A stretch of 64,000 nucleotides of DNA, from assembly GCF_014647195.1 (NCBI RefSeq), contig NZ_BMOS01000001.1:54458-118457 (forward strand), written 5' to 3'. Shown here piece by piece: positions 26,751 to 36,051 of the stretch. Positions within the stretch are counted from its first letter, which is position 1, and the number at the start of each line of letters is the position of its first letter. The notes below the pieces were generated by a model. The model saw only the letters and a list, made by a program, of their open reading frames with translations, ran no database searches and was not told the DNA's origin. Position numbers and translations under genes: made by a program. This DNA is from Oceanobacillus indicireducens. GTDB lineage: Bacteria; Bacillota; Bacilli; Bacillales; Amphibacillaceae.

Positions 26751-27287
26751 ATGTTCTGGATTATACTACTCTCCTTGCTATTGTTTCTATTTACCCTTTT
26801 TTTACTCTTTATCACATGTTCAAAAATAAATATTGCATTTTCCTATCGATTCGAGTTGGCAGTTGTTCACAAACTCGATCTATTTCTGTCTGTCATGAAC
26901 ATCCGCATCTGGCAGCGAACGATTGACTTGCCACGTCTAGATCTAAATGACACTACAGAATCGGCTAAGGTCCATTCGTTAGAAGTAGTCGATTGGAAAC
27001 GAATCTTTCCATTTATAAAAAAGATAGAGGTGAAAAGATTTGACTGGGAGACGGGAATAGGTACTGGGGAAGCTCATATTACTGGGATGGTCGCCGGATG
27101 GCTTTGGGCAGGACAGGAACTTGTGGTAAAAGTGTTGGGGCAGTATTGCAAGCTCAATTCCGAGCCAATCGTTTCCGTACAAACCAATTATCAAGGAGAA
27201 GGGTTATATTCACGACTCGACTGTATTTTCCGTTTGCGCTTACACACCTTTTTAAAAATTTATCGGGTGATCAATAATCAAAAGTAA
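26751..27287 (+). CDS. ytfI: DUF2953 family membrane-anchored protein (YtfI-like)
   Basis: 178 residues with one N-terminal membrane helix (residues 2-22) and a C-terminal region containing FDWETGIGTGEAHITGMVAGWLW, the DUF2953 hallmark. Function unknown in the family; it is co-conserved with ytfJ in spore formers. ATG 26751 has AAAAAGGAAG upstream. ytfJ starts 21 bases after its stop. Confidence 0.87.
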   Translation: MFWIILLSLLLFLFTLFLLFITCSKINIAFSYRFELAVVHKLDLFLSVMNIRIWQRTIDLPRLDLNDTTESAKVHSLEVVDWKRIFPFIKKIEVKRFDWETGIGTGEAHITGMVAGWLWAGQELVVKVLGQYCKLNSEPIVSVQTNYQGEGLYSRLDCIFRLRLHTFLKIYRVINNQK

Positions 27288-27307
27288 ATAATTTGGAGGG
27301 ACTTGTT

Positions 27308-27745
27308 ATGGAAGAACATCCAATTCAAGGTTTAATGACAACGGCAATGGAAAGCCTGCAATCTTTAGTAGAAACAAATACAATCATCGGGGATTCAATT
27401 GAAACACCTGACGGGAGTACAATTATCCCCGTATCGAAAGTAGGATTTGGCTTTGCGGCTGGAGGAAGTGAATTTAGTCCGCAGTCGACGGAAGGAGACG
27501 CAACACTACCGTTTGGCGGCGGAAGTGGTGGAGGAGTTTCCTTAACTCCAATCGCCTTTCTTGTTGTGAAGAATGATGAGATAAAAATGGTGCGTCTCGA
27601 TCAACATACACAGCTTTATGAAAAGTTCCTCGAAATGACACCACAAGTCATCGACAAGGTAGAAAAAATCATGAAAGATAAGGGCTCTAAAAAAGATAAA
27701 AAGGAAAAAGTGAAAAAGACCAATCCGCTAAATTTTGACATATAG
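27308..27745 (+). CDS. ytfJ: GerW-family sporulation protein (YtfJ)
   Basis: 145 residues. The Gly-rich core VGFGFAAGGSEF and FGGGSGGGVSLTPIAFLVV identify YtfJ/GerW, which in B. subtilis is a spore germination/sporulation protein associated with the spore membrane. The tail is Lys-rich. ATG 27308 follows TTTGGAGGGA; an in-frame ATG 15 bases earlier lacks one. Confidence 0.93.
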   Translation: MEEHPIQGLMTTAMESLQSLVETNTIIGDSIETPDGSTIIPVSKVGFGFAAGGSEFSPQSTEGDATLPFGGGSGGGVSLTPIAFLVVKNDEIKMVRLDQHTQLYEKFLEMTPQVIDKVEKIMKDKGSKKDKKEKVKKTNPLNFDI

Positions 27746-27795
27746 AACGAAAATTCATTCCGCGGAATGCTAGTTGAGTTAATCAGGGTGTTAGC

Positions 27796-27856
27796 GTCCG
27801 TTATCTCCCGCCTAATTATATTTGAAACTATTTGGGAGCGGGAGGTTTACGGACGG
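27796..27856. repeat. GTCCGT / CTCCCGC imperfect inverted repeat
   Basis: GTCCGTTATCTCCCGC and GCGGGAGGTTTACGGAC face each other across about 26 bases, giving a long imperfect hairpin between ytfJ and tpx without a T-run. Likely an intergenic repeat. Confidence 0.55.
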
Positions 27857-27986
27857 TTGCACTGTGGGAAGGAATGAAAACGGTAACGACAATTTTTATC
27901 GCTTTTTCCTAAGTGAAAGATTGGACAAGCGAACGAGGATTATTCATAATAGAGACAAGAGAACTAAATTGGGAGGAAGGATAATA

Positions 27987-28487
27987 GTGAAGCAAATTAC
28001 ATTCCATAATGATCCAGTAACTTTATTAGGAACAGAAGTGAAAGTTGGGGACGAGGCACCAAACTTTACAGTTCTAGCTAATGATTTGAAAGAAGTTTCC
28101 TTAGATGATTATAAAGGGAAAATCAAATTGATAAGTGTAGTGCCTTCCATTGATACAGGAGTATGCTCTGATCAGACGAAACGATTTAATGAAGAAGCGT
28201 CTAAGCTTGATAATGTACACGTGTTAACGATTAGCATGGACTTGCCTTTCGCTCAAACACGCTGGTGCGCTGCTGAAGGTGTTAAGAACTTGGACACATT
28301 ATCTGATCATCGAGATGCTGACTTCGGTGAGAAGTACGGTGTCTTGATTAAAGAACTGCGTTTACTAGCAAGATCAATCTTTGTTGTCGATTCAAACGAC
28401 AAAGTGACCTATGTAGAATATGTTGATGAAGTTTCAAACCATCCTGACTATGACGCTGCTTTAGAAGCTGTGAAACAAGCGAATTAA
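27987..28487 (+). CDS. tpx: Thiol peroxidase
   Basis: Atypical 2-Cys peroxiredoxin reducing lipid and hydrogen peroxides with thioredoxin; 166 residues, the standard Tpx length. Peroxidatic Cys in [11 protein letters not shown] (about residue 59), resolving Cys in TRWCAAEGV (about 93). The start is GTG 27987 behind GGGAGGAAGG; the frame continues upstream but the homologous region starts here ([14 protein letters not shown]). Confidence 0.96.
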   Translation: MKQITFHNDPVTLLGTEVKVGDEAPNFTVLANDLKEVSLDDYKGKIKLISVVPSIDTGVCSDQTKRFNEEASKLDNVHVLTISMDLPFAQTRWCAAEGVKNLDTLSDHRDADFGEKYGVLIKELRLLARSIFVVDSNDKVTYVEYVDEVSNHPDYDAALEAVKQAN

Positions 28488-28488
28488 T

Positions 28489-28527
28489 CGATATCTCTCT
28501 CTGGCGGGAGCCCGAGAGAGATTTTTC
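28489..28527 (+). terminator. tpx terminator
   Basis: ATCTCTCTC pairs with GAGAGAGAT, then TTTTTCG. Confidence 0.85.
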
Positions 28528-28564
28528 GTGTGAAATATATACTATACATGTATGGAGGAAGGGA

Positions 28565-29548
28565 ATGGAAAAGTCAGCCGTAGAGAAACTCTTTGAATGG
28601 TTCGACGAGACAACCGAAATCATTCAAGCTCATGTGGATGAGCCGTATTTGAATAGTCTCACTGAAACAATGGATACTATTTTCTATGAAACGCCGCATG
28701 AAGATTTTGATGATATTTTACGTAAAAAGTTGGACAAGAAAATAGATGAATTCAAGCATATCAATCATTCCAAGCAAGATTTGAAGAAAGCAATCCAGCT
28801 TGCAATCTTGAACGGAATGAAAGGATCGGTTCAGGAGCAGCATGTGATGACCCCAGAATCCATCGGTATGATTGTCGCTTATTTGGCAAGTCAATTGATG
28901 AAGAACAAAGAGAAAATTCGTCTCTTTGATCCGGCAAGTGGTTCAGGGAATTTGCTCCTTACCGTCATGGAACAATTAGAGCAAGAGTTGAAAGTTTATG
29001 CTAGTGAAGTGGATCCGACGCTTATTCAGCTTGCAGTGGGCAGCGCAAATCTTCTCCAGCAGGAAGTTGAATTTTTCCATCAGGACAGCCTCGCACCATT
29101 ACTCCTCGATCCAGTTGATTTGGTCGTTGCTGATCTCCCGGTTGGATTTTATCCAGATAATATCCGGGCAGGAGATTATGAGTTAAAAGCGGAAGAAGGG
29201 CATTCCTATGCTCATCATTTATTCATTGAGCAAAGTATGAAATATACGAAAGAAGCTGGATATCTTATTTTTGTTGTGCCTGATTTCCTATTTGAGAGTG
29301 ATCAATCCGAACAATTGAACCGCTATTTGAAAGAGCATGCACATATTGTCGGTTTTCTCCGTTTACCGGAATCAAGTTTCAAATCATCACGGAATGTAAA
29401 AAGCATTTTAGTTCTTCAGAAAAAAGGGGTAAAGACTAATAGTCCGAAGCAGCCGTTATTAGTACAGCTGCCGTCGTTAACCAGTCATAATGCCATGGCA
29501 GACATACTTGGACAAATAAATCGTTGGTTTCAAACTTATAAAAATTAA
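28565..29548 (+). CDS. ytxK: N6-adenine-type methyltransferase-like protein YtxK
   Basis: Class I SAM-dependent methyltransferase-like protein, 327 residues. A helical N-terminus (1-95) precedes the Rossmann domain with [14 protein letters not shown] (SAM site, about 121) and, where DNA methylases have [13 protein letters not shown]. The altered catalytic motif leaves its activity open. It lies 23 bases before ackA, the same pair as in B. subtilis. ATG 28565 follows GGAGGAAGG. Confidence 0.9.
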   Translation: MEKSAVEKLFEWFDETTEIIQAHVDEPYLNSLTETMDTIFYETPHEDFDDILRKKLDKKIDEFKHINHSKQDLKKAIQLAILNGMKGSVQEQHVMTPESIGMIVAYLASQLMKNKEKIRLFDPASGSGNLLLTVMEQLEQELKVYASEVDPTLIQLAVGSANLLQQEVEFFHQDSLAPLLLDPVDLVVADLPVGFYPDNIRAGDYELKAEEGHSYAHHLFIEQSMKYTKEAGYLIFVVPDFLFESDQSEQLNRYLKEHAHIVGFLRLPESSFKSSRNVKSILVLQKKGVKTNSPKQPLLVQLPSLTSHNAMADILGQINRWFQTYKN

Positions 29549-29571
29549 ACTTTATATGGTGGAGTGATGGT

Positions 29572-30759
29572 ATGAAAAACGTATTGGCTATTAACGCTGG
29601 AAGCTCATCTCTTAAATTTCAATTGATTGAGATGCCTGAAGAAAAAGTATCTGCAATAGGAGTTGTCGAAAGAATCGGCTTGCCTGATTCTATTTTCCAA
29701 ATAGAAGCCAATGGAAAAAAAGACAAAACGGTTCAAGATATTGCAAATCACGAAGTTGCAGTTAAAATGCTTTTAGAAGCGCTCATCAAAAAAGGAGTTA
29801 TCCAATCATATGATGAAATCGATGCGGTCGGACACCGTGTTGTGCATGGCGGAGAATATTTCAGTGATTCTGTACTTATTACAGATGAAGTGATTGAAAC
29901 GATTGAAAAGGTATCTGAACTTGCACCACTGCATAACCCGGCGAATTTAACCGGGATCCGTGCATTTAAGGAAATTTTACCAAATGTGCCGATGGTTGCT
30001 GTATTTGATACGGCCTTCCATCAAACAATGCCGAAATCATCTTATTTATATAGCTTGCCGGAGAATTATTATACAGATTACGGCATCCGTAAATATGGAT
30101 TCCATGGCACATCCCATAAATATGTAACTGAACGGGCAGCAGAATTAATCGGTGCACCACTTGAAAGCTTGCGGTTAATCTCTTGCCATATCGGTAATGG
30201 AGCGAGTGTTACTGCAATCCAAGGTGGAGAGTCGATTGATACATCAATGGGATTCACGCCACTTGCAGGTGTGACAATGGGAACCCGCTCAGGAGATATT
30301 GATCCTGCATTGATCCCATATATTATGGAGAAAACCGGGAAATCAGCGGATGAAGTGATTAATGTTTTAAATAAAGAAAGTGGAATGCTAGCATTATCCG
30401 GCTTCTCCAGTGACTTACGTGATATTGAGGAGCAGTCAGAGACAAATGAACGAGCAGCACTTGCGCTTACCGTTTTTGCGGAACGTATCCACAAATATCT
30501 TGGTTCATATGCTGCGAAAATGTCTGGTGTCGACGCGATCATCTTTACAGCAGGAGTCGGGGAAAACAGTGATACAATCAGAGAGAAGATCTTAACAGGA
30601 CTTGAATTCATGGGTGTTTACTGGGATCCAAAGCGGAATGATGTACGTGGAAAAGAACAGTTCATCAACTACCCGCATTCCCCGGTAAAAGTAATCGTAA
30701 TACCGACGAACGAAGAAGTAATGATTGCCCGTGATACAATCAGATTAAGCAGTAACTAA
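29572..30759 (+). CDS. ackA: Acetate kinase
   Basis: Converts acetyl phosphate and ADP to acetate and ATP in overflow metabolism; 395 residues. [11 protein letters not shown] at the start, [20 protein letters not shown] and FTAGVGENS are the family motifs. ATG 29572 follows GGTGGAGTGATGG. Last gene of the ytxK-ackA pair, followed by a terminator. Confidence 0.98.
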   Translation: MKNVLAINAGSSSLKFQLIEMPEEKVSAIGVVERIGLPDSIFQIEANGKKDKTVQDIANHEVAVKMLLEALIKKGVIQSYDEIDAVGHRVVHGGEYFSDSVLITDEVIETIEKVSELAPLHNPANLTGIRAFKEILPNVPMVAVFDTAFHQTMPKSSYLYSLPENYYTDYGIRKYGFHGTSHKYVTERAAELIGAPLESLRLISCHIGNGASVTAIQGGESIDTSMGFTPLAGVTMGTRSGDIDPALIPYIMEKTGKSADEVINVLNKESGMLALSGFSSDLRDIEEQSETNERAALALTVFAERIHKYLGSYAAKMSGVDAIIFTAGVGENSDTIREKILTGLEFMGVYWDPKRNDVRGKEQFINYPHSPVKVIVIPTNEEVMIARDTIRLSSN

Positions 30760-30760
30760 A

Positions 30761-30806
30761 AAAATGGGACGAGAGGATATGAAAATCCTTTCGCCCTATT
30801 TTTTTA
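30761..30806 (+). terminator. ackA terminator
   Basis: GGGACGAGAGGAT pairs with ATCCTTTCGCCC with one bulge, followed by a seven-T run. Confidence 0.85.
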
Positions 30807-30910
30807 CATTTAAGAAATTATAAAATGAAAATACTGTTTTTGTTTCTTTTGTTTTTTTAATATAAGAAACTATAAAATAAAAATGTTGTGATAACTTAAG
30901 TATCCAGGGC

Positions 30911-31172
30911 TAGCCATGTCCGGCTCCAGCGCCCAGCAACTATCAAACTTCACACTCCTCCAATCGATAAGTCCACATCAACTCAAAACTAAAGGAGGGC
31001 CGGTTAAATTCGGGCTAAAGCTCAACAACGGCATACCCCTAAAGGGGCATGTTTCCTTTATCTCATTCCGGAGTGCTCCAGTTTGTACGTTGCTACGACG
31101 CACAGGATGTGCTAGTGCAGGTGTTGCGACAGGACGTCGCGTTTTTAACCTGCAAGGGCGCTTACGCCTTTG
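30911..31172. repeat. Intergenic repeat, GCTCCAGCGCCCAGC / GGGCGCTTACGCC type
   Basis: Begins GGCTCCAGCGCCCAGCAACT and ends AGGGCGCTTACGCCTTTGTT. Ends of this kind mark a repeat I recall from many Bacillaceae genomes. The interior holds small hairpins (CCCCTAAAGGGG; GCGACAGGACGTCGC). An open frame across it is incidental. It sits between converging ackA and the usp gene. Confidence 0.6.
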
Positions 31173-31177
31173 TTAAA

Positions 31178-31606
31178 TTACCTAATCACTAATACGTCAC
31201 ATTTTGCATGTCTTGTGATGCTTTCTGAAACGCTACCGATGAGGAAACGTTCGACCGCGTTCATTCCTGTAGCGCCGCAGATGATTAAATCTGCTTTGAA
31301 ATTCTCTGCAATATCACGCGGGACTTTTACTTTTGGAGAGCCGTATTCGATACATCTTACTAAATCAGTAAGCCCTTCATTTCTCGCTGTTTCAATGTAA
31401 TTATCCAATAATTCCTTCGCATATTCCTCAGCACGCTCAGAAAGTGTACGGTCATATGCCTCAGCTGTTGCAAAAGTGCGGGAATCGATAACGTGTGCGA
31501 TAACAAGGCGTGCATCATTGTTTTTAGCGATTTTGATTGCTTTCTTGAATGCTTTCTCAGCAGCTTCAGAACCATCTACAGCGATTACAATATTTTGATA
31601 TTTCAT
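31178..31606 (-). CDS. Universal stress protein (UspA family)
   Basis: 142 residues, one Usp domain. The N-terminus is KYQNIVIAVDGSEAAEKAF and the C-terminal ATP-binding motif is GATGMNAVERFLIGSVS. Cytoplasmic nucleotide-binding protein whose exact role varies. ATG 31606 is preceded by GGAGAGA. Monocistronic as far as can be seen. Confidence 0.94.
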   Translation of the reverse strand: MKYQNIVIAVDGSEAAEKAFKKAIKIAKNNDARLVIAHVIDSRTFATAEAYDRTLSERAEEYAKELLDNYIETARNEGLTDLVRCIEYGSPKVKVPRDIAENFKADLIICGATGMNAVERFLIGSVSESITRHAKCDVLVIR

Positions 31607-31731
31607 AGTTATCTCTCCTCTCTACTTTAATTATATACCCTTTCTCGTAACGACACAATCAATAATTGCCAATAAAAATTACAACATTGTTACATTCTTT
31701 TGGGCAAGCTAGCAGTAAGGAGGTGATCTTT

Positions 31732-31887
31732 TTGGATAAAAAAAATAAACATCCGAAGCTGTACACCGATCCAAAAGGTATCGAAGCGGTCAAGAACCAG
31801 TTGAATGAAAGTTACCAAAGTGGTGTCATCGAAGACCAGCTCGAAAACAACCGGGGAATACACCATTTCAATAATAAAAGCAGATAA
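31732..31887 (+). CDS. Small conserved-looking protein, function unknown
   Basis: 51 residues from TTG 31732, chosen because TAAGGAGGTGATC lies just upstream, an almost ideal site. The product is charged (MDKKNKHPKLYTDPKGIEA, ending HHFNNKSR), with no membrane segment and no family I know. A terminator follows within 25 bases, which supports a real transcription unit. Confidence 0.65.
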   Translation: MDKKNKHPKLYTDPKGIEAVKNQLNESYQSGVIEDQLENNRGIHHFNNKSR

Positions 31888-31909
31888 GTATGGATAAATT
31901 TAAAAATTA

Positions 31910-31947
31910 AAGAAAAAGCACTGGATCCCCCAGTGCTTTTTCTTTAA
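31910..31947. terminator. Bidirectional terminator
   Basis: AAAGAAAAAGCACTGG pairs with CCAGTGCTTTTTCTTT; serves the small gene and the convergent prolidase gene, whose stop codon it touches. Confidence 0.9.
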
Positions 31948-33041
31948 TCGATAATCTGTAAATTTTTCGGGTATGCTGTTAATATCTCGGCACCGTTTTT
32001 CGTCATGAACATCATATCTTCAATACGAACACCGCCAGTACCTGGAATATAGATCCCCGGTTCGATGGTGAAGCACATTCCTTCTCTCAAAGCGAGCGTA
32101 TTATCACTGCTCATCGAAGGATATTCATGGACTTCAATTCCGAGTCCGTGACCAACCCGGTGATTGAAATATTTACCGTATCCTTTCGATTCAATATATT
32201 CACGTGCTGCTTGATCGACTTTATTTACTGGCGTCCCGAGCTTCGAAGCTTCAATAGCTTTTTCATTTGCTTGGAGCACCGTCTGATATATTTCTTCTTG
32301 CTCCGGTGTAACGGACTTATAAGCAACCGTACGTGTAATGTCTGAACAATATCCATCAAAAATAACGCCGAGGTCGAATAAGACCATGTCACCTGCAGTT
32401 ATTTTCTTCTGACCAGGTGTTCCGTGAGGGGAAGCGGTTTTCGCACCGGAGAGGCATGTCGTAGTAAATGACATCTCCTGGATACCTTGCTTTTTCATTT
32501 CATATTCAATTAAAGCGATGATATCCAGTTCTGTAGCACCCTCTGTAATAGCTTCTACACCCGTTTTAATGGCGAGATCGGCAAATTGTGCCGCTTGCTT
32601 CAACAGTGTATATTCTTTTTTACTTTTAATAACCCGAATATCAGCAAGTATGTTTTCCAAATCGAAGAATTCTACATTTTGGAAGCAAGACGTCAGATTA
32701 TTGTATCGTTCCAACGTGAAATGGTTATGCTCGATGGCCATCGATGCCGGTAATTTTTCCTGCCCGCGGAGGAAATCATTTAATAACTGCCAAGGGTTTT
32801 CATGGTCATGATAACCGATGATCGTATCGTTCCAGCCAGCAGCTTTCGCGTCTTCTACTTCCATGGCAGGAACAACGATTATTGGGTCGATTGTTTCACT
32901 GACATATACTGCAATGACCCGCTCATGGGGATCCGTGTAATAATTGCTTAAATAATAGAAGTTAGCTGTAGAAGTTACCAAAGCACTATCAAAGTTATTC
33001 CGTTTTAGTTCTTTTATCAATTCTTCTATGCGTGTATTCAA
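31944..33041 (-). CDS. pepQ: Xaa-Pro dipeptidase (M24 family)
   Basis: Cytoplasmic metallopeptidase cleaving X-Pro dipeptides; 365 residues. Creatinase-like N-domain (1-125), then the pita-bread fold with metal ligands in FDLGVIFDGYCSDITRTV, GHGLGIEVHE, TIEPGIY and RIEDMM. The start is TTG 33041 with GAGGTGAT upstream; an ATG 21 bases earlier lacks a site. Confidence 0.92.
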   Translation of the reverse strand: MNTRIEELIKELKRNNFDSALVTSTANFYYLSNYYTDPHERVIAVYVSETIDPIIVVPAMEVEDAKAAGWNDTIIGYHDHENPWQLLNDFLRGQEKLPASMAIEHNHFTLERYNNLTSCFQNVEFFDLENILADIRVIKSKKEYTLLKQAAQFADLAIKTGVEAITEGATELDIIALIEYEMKKQGIQEMSFTTTCLSGAKTASPHGTPGQKKITAGDMVLFDLGVIFDGYCSDITRTVAYKSVTPEQEEIYQTVLQANEKAIEASKLGTPVNKVDQAAREYIESKGYGKYFNHRVGHGLGIEVHEYPSMSSDNTLALREGMCFTIEPGIYIPGTGGVRIEDMMFMTKNGAEILTAYPKNLQIID

Positions 33042-33222
33042 GTAAATCACCTCAAGTAACATATATTACTATCTAGTATAGCACTCTGAATTATTTTTAG
33101 CATTTTATATTTTTCTTGAAACCTTTTTTATTCCAAACTCGTATTAATAAGCAAACAGTTCCATATGGATGTTGACCCAATTTGGCTATTCAATTTTAAC
33201 AATATTTCAAGGAGGAGATTAT

Positions 33223-33909
33223 ATGTTTCAATTTTTCAAGCGAATGAAGACGGTAGTAAGTTCAGAACTGAATGCGATGATTGACCGGGCAGAGGATCCG
33301 GTTAAAATGCTCGATCAGTTCCTGCGTGATATGGGAGAAGATATCAGAGAAGCGGAGCAAGCTGTTGCCAAGCAGATTGCAAACGAAAAGATGTTAAAGC
33401 GGAAAGTAAATGATACACAAGCATTAGTGGACCGTCGTCAGGAACAAGCGGAAAAAGCAGTAGAAGCGGGGAATGACGACTTGGCCCGTCGTGCACTTCA
33501 GGATAGACGGGAGCATGAAGGAACACTCGCAACGCTCACCGAGTCTTGGGAAAAAGCCCAAGCAGATGTAGAGTCTCTACGTGATAAGCTTGACGAAATG
33601 AAGCGGGAATATAATGAAATGCGATTGAAGAAGGATTCCCTAAAAGCCCGTGCGGAATCTGCGAAAACAAGAACAAAAATGAATCGTACAATGTCATCCA
33701 TCAGCAGTGATGATTCCCGTCAAGGATTTGAGCGTATGGAAGAGAAAGTATTACGTTTCGAAGCGGAAGCAGAAACGTCCGAAGACCTTTCTCAAGCAAG
33801 CCGTACTTTGGATGATGATTTCAGGGATTTAGTTACGAATGATGTAGATGATGAACTTGCAGCGCTGAAGCAGAAAATGGGTAAGGGCGACAGCGAAAAA
33901 GGTGAATAA
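33223..33909 (+). CDS. pspA: PspA/IM30 family protein
   Basis: Membrane-stress protein of 228 residues. The amphipathic N-terminus MFQFFKRMKTVVSSELNAMI is followed by long coiled coils to about residue 215, as in PspA, which binds and protects stressed membranes. ATG 33223 follows AAGGAGGAG; the open frame upstream of it is not used. A terminator follows. Confidence 0.94.
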   Translation: MFQFFKRMKTVVSSELNAMIDRAEDPVKMLDQFLRDMGEDIREAEQAVAKQIANEKMLKRKVNDTQALVDRRQEQAEKAVEAGNDDLARRALQDRREHEGTLATLTESWEKAQADVESLRDKLDEMKREYNEMRLKKDSLKARAESAKTRTKMNRTMSSISSDDSRQGFERMEEKVLRFEAEAETSEDLSQASRTLDDDFRDLVTNDVDDELAALKQKMGKGDSEKGE

Positions 33910-33916
33910 GGAATAG

Positions 33917-33945
33917 AAGCACCGTTTAATGCGGTGCTTTTCTTA
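33917..33945 (+). terminator. pspA terminator
   Basis: AAGCACCG pairs with CGGTGCTT, then TTCTT. Confidence 0.85.
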
Positions 33946-34034
33946 TGGATAACTTGTTATCGCTTAACATTCTTTAGACAGTATGTTTTAATTTTAGTAT
34001 AGATAGAATTTTTTCTAAAAGGGAGAGATAGTAA

Positions 34035-34715
34035 ATGAAAGTATCTTATCATGGTCATTCCGTCGTTAAAGTTGAAACAGGAAAACATACGCTATTAATC
34101 GATCCATTTATTACGGGAAATGAAGCTTGTGACTTAGATCCGAATACTGTAGAAGCAGATGCTATTTTACTAACTCACGCGCATAACGATCATGTAGGGG
34201 ACACGCTTGAAATTGCTAAACGGACGGGAGCATTAGTCGTTGCCCCGAATGAACTCGCCGTATACTTAGGGACAAAAGGAATTGAAACCCATCCTATGCA
34301 TATCGGTGGATCCCGGGAATTTGACTTCGGTAAGGTGAAATTTACCCAAGCATTCCACGGTTCGTCTTACACTGACGATGATGGTTCTATCATTTATGGC
34401 GGAATGCCAGGTGGAATTCTATTCACCGCAAACGGGAAAACAATTTATCATGTTGGAGATACAGCACTATTTACCGACTTAAAAATGTACGGTGAAATGA
34501 ATGATATTGAAGTTGCATTTATTCCAATCGGTGATAACTTTACGATGGGCCCGGAGGATGCACTTATTGCAGCGGATTGGATCAATGCAAAAGTAAGTGT
34601 GCCAGTCCATTACAATACGTTCCCGGTGATTGAACAAGACGCGGACGCTTGGGCAAGCAAGGTGAAAACTGGAGAAGGACGAGCCTTGAAGGTTGGAGAA
34701 TCTATAGAACTGTAA
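34035..34715 (+). CDS. ytkL: Metallo-beta-lactamase-fold hydrolase YtkL (UPF0173)
   Basis: 226 residues. Metal ligands in [10 protein letters not shown] (about residue 54), the early [10 protein letters not shown] segment, and later [11 protein letters not shown] and [11 protein letters not shown]0173 members are predicted metal-dependent hydrolases of unknown substrate. ATG 34035 follows AAGGGAGAGA. Last core gene before the pilus locus; a terminator follows. Confidence 0.94.
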   Translation: MKVSYHGHSVVKVETGKHTLLIDPFITGNEACDLDPNTVEADAILLTHAHNDHVGDTLEIAKRTGALVVAPNELAVYLGTKGIETHPMHIGGSREFDFGKVKFTQAFHGSSYTDDDGSIIYGGMPGGILFTANGKTIYHVGDTALFTDLKMYGEMNDIEVAFIPIGDNFTMGPEDALIAADWINAKVSVPVHYNTFPVIEQDADAWASKVKTGEGRALKVGESIEL

Positions 34716-34736
34716 ACATTTAAAAAATAGCGGGTG

Positions 34737-34783
34737 AAAAGACTATATAAATGCTCAAAATGCGTTTATATAGTCTTTTTTTT
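34737..34783 (+). terminator. ytkL terminator
   Basis: AAAAGACTATATAAA pairs with TTTATATAGTCTTTT, then further T. Confidence 0.9.
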
Positions 34784-34898
34784 ATGGTTTTTATGTTTTT
34801 TGCTAAAGTTTACCAAATTAAGCTAACTATTTCTATTTATTGGTGCTATAATCACAGGTATAAAGGTTTATTTTTTATGATTTAGGGGAGTGCATGCA

Positions 34899-35654
34899 AT
34901 GGAGTTATTCTTATCAATTATATTTTTTCTGTTTGGTGCGACTTTCGGGTCGTTTTTTAATGTGGTAGGGATTCGCTCACCAAAAAGTGAAACCTTCGTT
35001 AATGATCGGTCTTACTGTCCGAAATGTAAGAAAACCTTGACGTGGTATGAACTAATCCCAATTATTTCGTATCTAGTACAACGAGGAAAGTGCCGGAATT
35101 GTAAGGAAAAGATATCCTTAATTTATCCTGTTGTAGAGACTCTTACCGGTGCTTTGTTTGTACTTAGTTACCTAATGATCGGATTGAACGTAGAGCTCAT
35201 AACCGCACTATTACTCGTCTCGATGCTGATGATTATCTTCGTCTCAGATATCCATTATATGATCATTCAAAATAAAATTTTGCTGTTTTTTCTTCCACTG
35301 TTTATTATTTTGCGCTTTATTGCGCCACTTGAACCTTGGTGGTCACCGATTGCAGGAGCAGTTGTTGCTACTGTATTACTAGCGTTGATTATTTTAGTTA
35401 CTAGGGGAGGAATGGGAGCAGGGGATATGAAGTTATTTGGTGTACTTGGGATTGTTTTAGGCTTACATAATGTGCTGCTCGCTTTCTTTTTGGCCTGTCT
35501 GATTGGAGCGATTGTTGGAAGCTTATTGATTGCTTTAAAGATTGTGAAGCGAAAACAACCGATTCCTTTTGGTCCGTATATTGTGTTGGGAGCTTTGATT
35601 GCTTATTTTTACGGGGAAAGGATTATTCGACTTTATATGGGTCTATATACTTAG
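34899..35654 (+). CDS. pilD: Prepilin peptidase (A24 family)
   Basis: Membrane aspartyl protease and N-methyltransferase that cuts and methylates type IV prepilins; 251 residues with about seven helices. The N-terminal domain has the paired cysteines CPKCKKTLTWYE and CRNCKEKI; peptidase Asp residues are in SDIHYMIIQNK and GAGDMKLFG. ATG 34899 follows TAGGGGAG at normal spacing. It lies upstream of the two riboswitch units, so it is not controlled by them. Presumed substrates are the prepilins at 41730 and 44933, and perhaps the 45412 product. Confidence 0.94.
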   Translation: MELFLSIIFFLFGATFGSFFNVVGIRSPKSETFVNDRSYCPKCKKTLTWYELIPIISYLVQRGKCRNCKEKISLIYPVVETLTGALFVLSYLMIGLNVELITALLLVSMLMIIFVSDIHYMIIQNKILLFFLPLFIILRFIAPLEPWWSPIAGAVVATVLLALIILVTRGGMGAGDMKLFGVLGIVLGLHNVLLAFFLACLIGAIVGSLLIALKIVKRKQPIPFGPYIVLGALIAYFYGERIIRLYMGLYT

Positions 35655-35698
35655 TTCACAAAACTTCAACAATAAATTACAAGTTCCAAAGTTTTAGA

Positions 35699-35727
35699 TT
35701 GACACAATTAACCGTCCTTGTTAATAT
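35699..35727 (+). promoter_or_regulatory. Promoter of riboswitch unit 1
   Basis: TTGACA (35699-35704), 17 bases, TAATAT (35722-35727). The same hexamers and spacing recur before unit 2. Confidence 0.85.
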
Positions 35728-35749
35728 AAGGTTAAATTAAATAAACGAT

Positions 35750-35822
35750 ATAAGAGAGTGTTGAAGTACGATTCTGCATTGGGCGCCTTGAATCGTATGG
35801 AGCTAGTGGCGCAACCGGTCTT
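35750..35822 (+). ncRNA. c-di-GMP-II riboswitch-like aptamer, unit 1
   Basis: The core TTGGGCGCCTTGA ... GCTAGTGGCGCAACCGGTC matches the core I recall for class II c-di-GMP riboswitches, TTGGGCACTTGA ... GTTAGTAGTGCAACCGACC. TACGATTC (35767-35774) pairs with GAATCGTA (35790-35797), and GCGCC (35783-35787) pairs with GGCGC (35808-35812) as a pseudoknot, the class II topology. The P1 stem is weak by eye. The last bases overlap the 5' arm of a terminator, so ligand binding would plausibly block termination. Confidence 0.82.
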
Positions 35823-35860
35823 CATTATTACGTTGAGTATTATGAAGGCTATTATTTTTT
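35818..35860 (+). terminator. Terminator of riboswitch unit 1
   Basis: GTCTTCAT (35818-35825) pairs with ATGAAGGC (35842-35849), then TATTATTTTTT. Its 5' arm uses the last bases of the aptamer. Confidence 0.75.
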
Positions 35861-35927
35861 GCTAAATTAGCAAAACAGGTATAATTGGATGGGTTAATAG
35901 TCCTTTAAATTGGATACGAATTCTATC

Positions 35928-35956
35928 TTGACATAATTCTTCATAATAATTAATAT
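35928..35956 (+). promoter_or_regulatory. Promoter of riboswitch unit 2
   Basis: TTGACA (35928-35933), 17 bases, TAATAT (35951-35956). Confidence 0.85.
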
Positions 35957-35978
35957 AAGTTTAAATTAAATAAATCAT

Positions 35979-36051
35979 ATAAGAGAGTGTTGAAACATGA
36001 TTCTATTTTGGGCGCCTTGAATCATGTGGAGCTAGTGGCGCAACCGGCCTT
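35979..36051 (+). ncRNA. c-di-GMP-II riboswitch-like aptamer, unit 2
   Basis: Same core as unit 1, GGGCGCCTTGAATC ... GAGCTAGTGGCGCAACCGG. The main helix is ACATGATTC / GAATCATGT instead of TACGATTC / GAATCGTA: both strands changed and pairing was kept, which is covariation supporting the structure. The GCGCC/GGCGC pseudoknot is unchanged. It leads to the VanW/G5-PilB-PilT-PilC-pilin operon. Confidence 0.82.

Noticed and set aside
30916..31176. 86-codon open frame
   Set aside because: Lies inside an intergenic repeat, no ribosome site.
35750..36051. c-di-GMP-I (GEMM) riboswitch
   Set aside because: The GEMM-I tetraloop/receptor layout is absent; the GGGCNCYTTGA and TAGTNGNGCAACCG blocks with pseudoknot fit class II.
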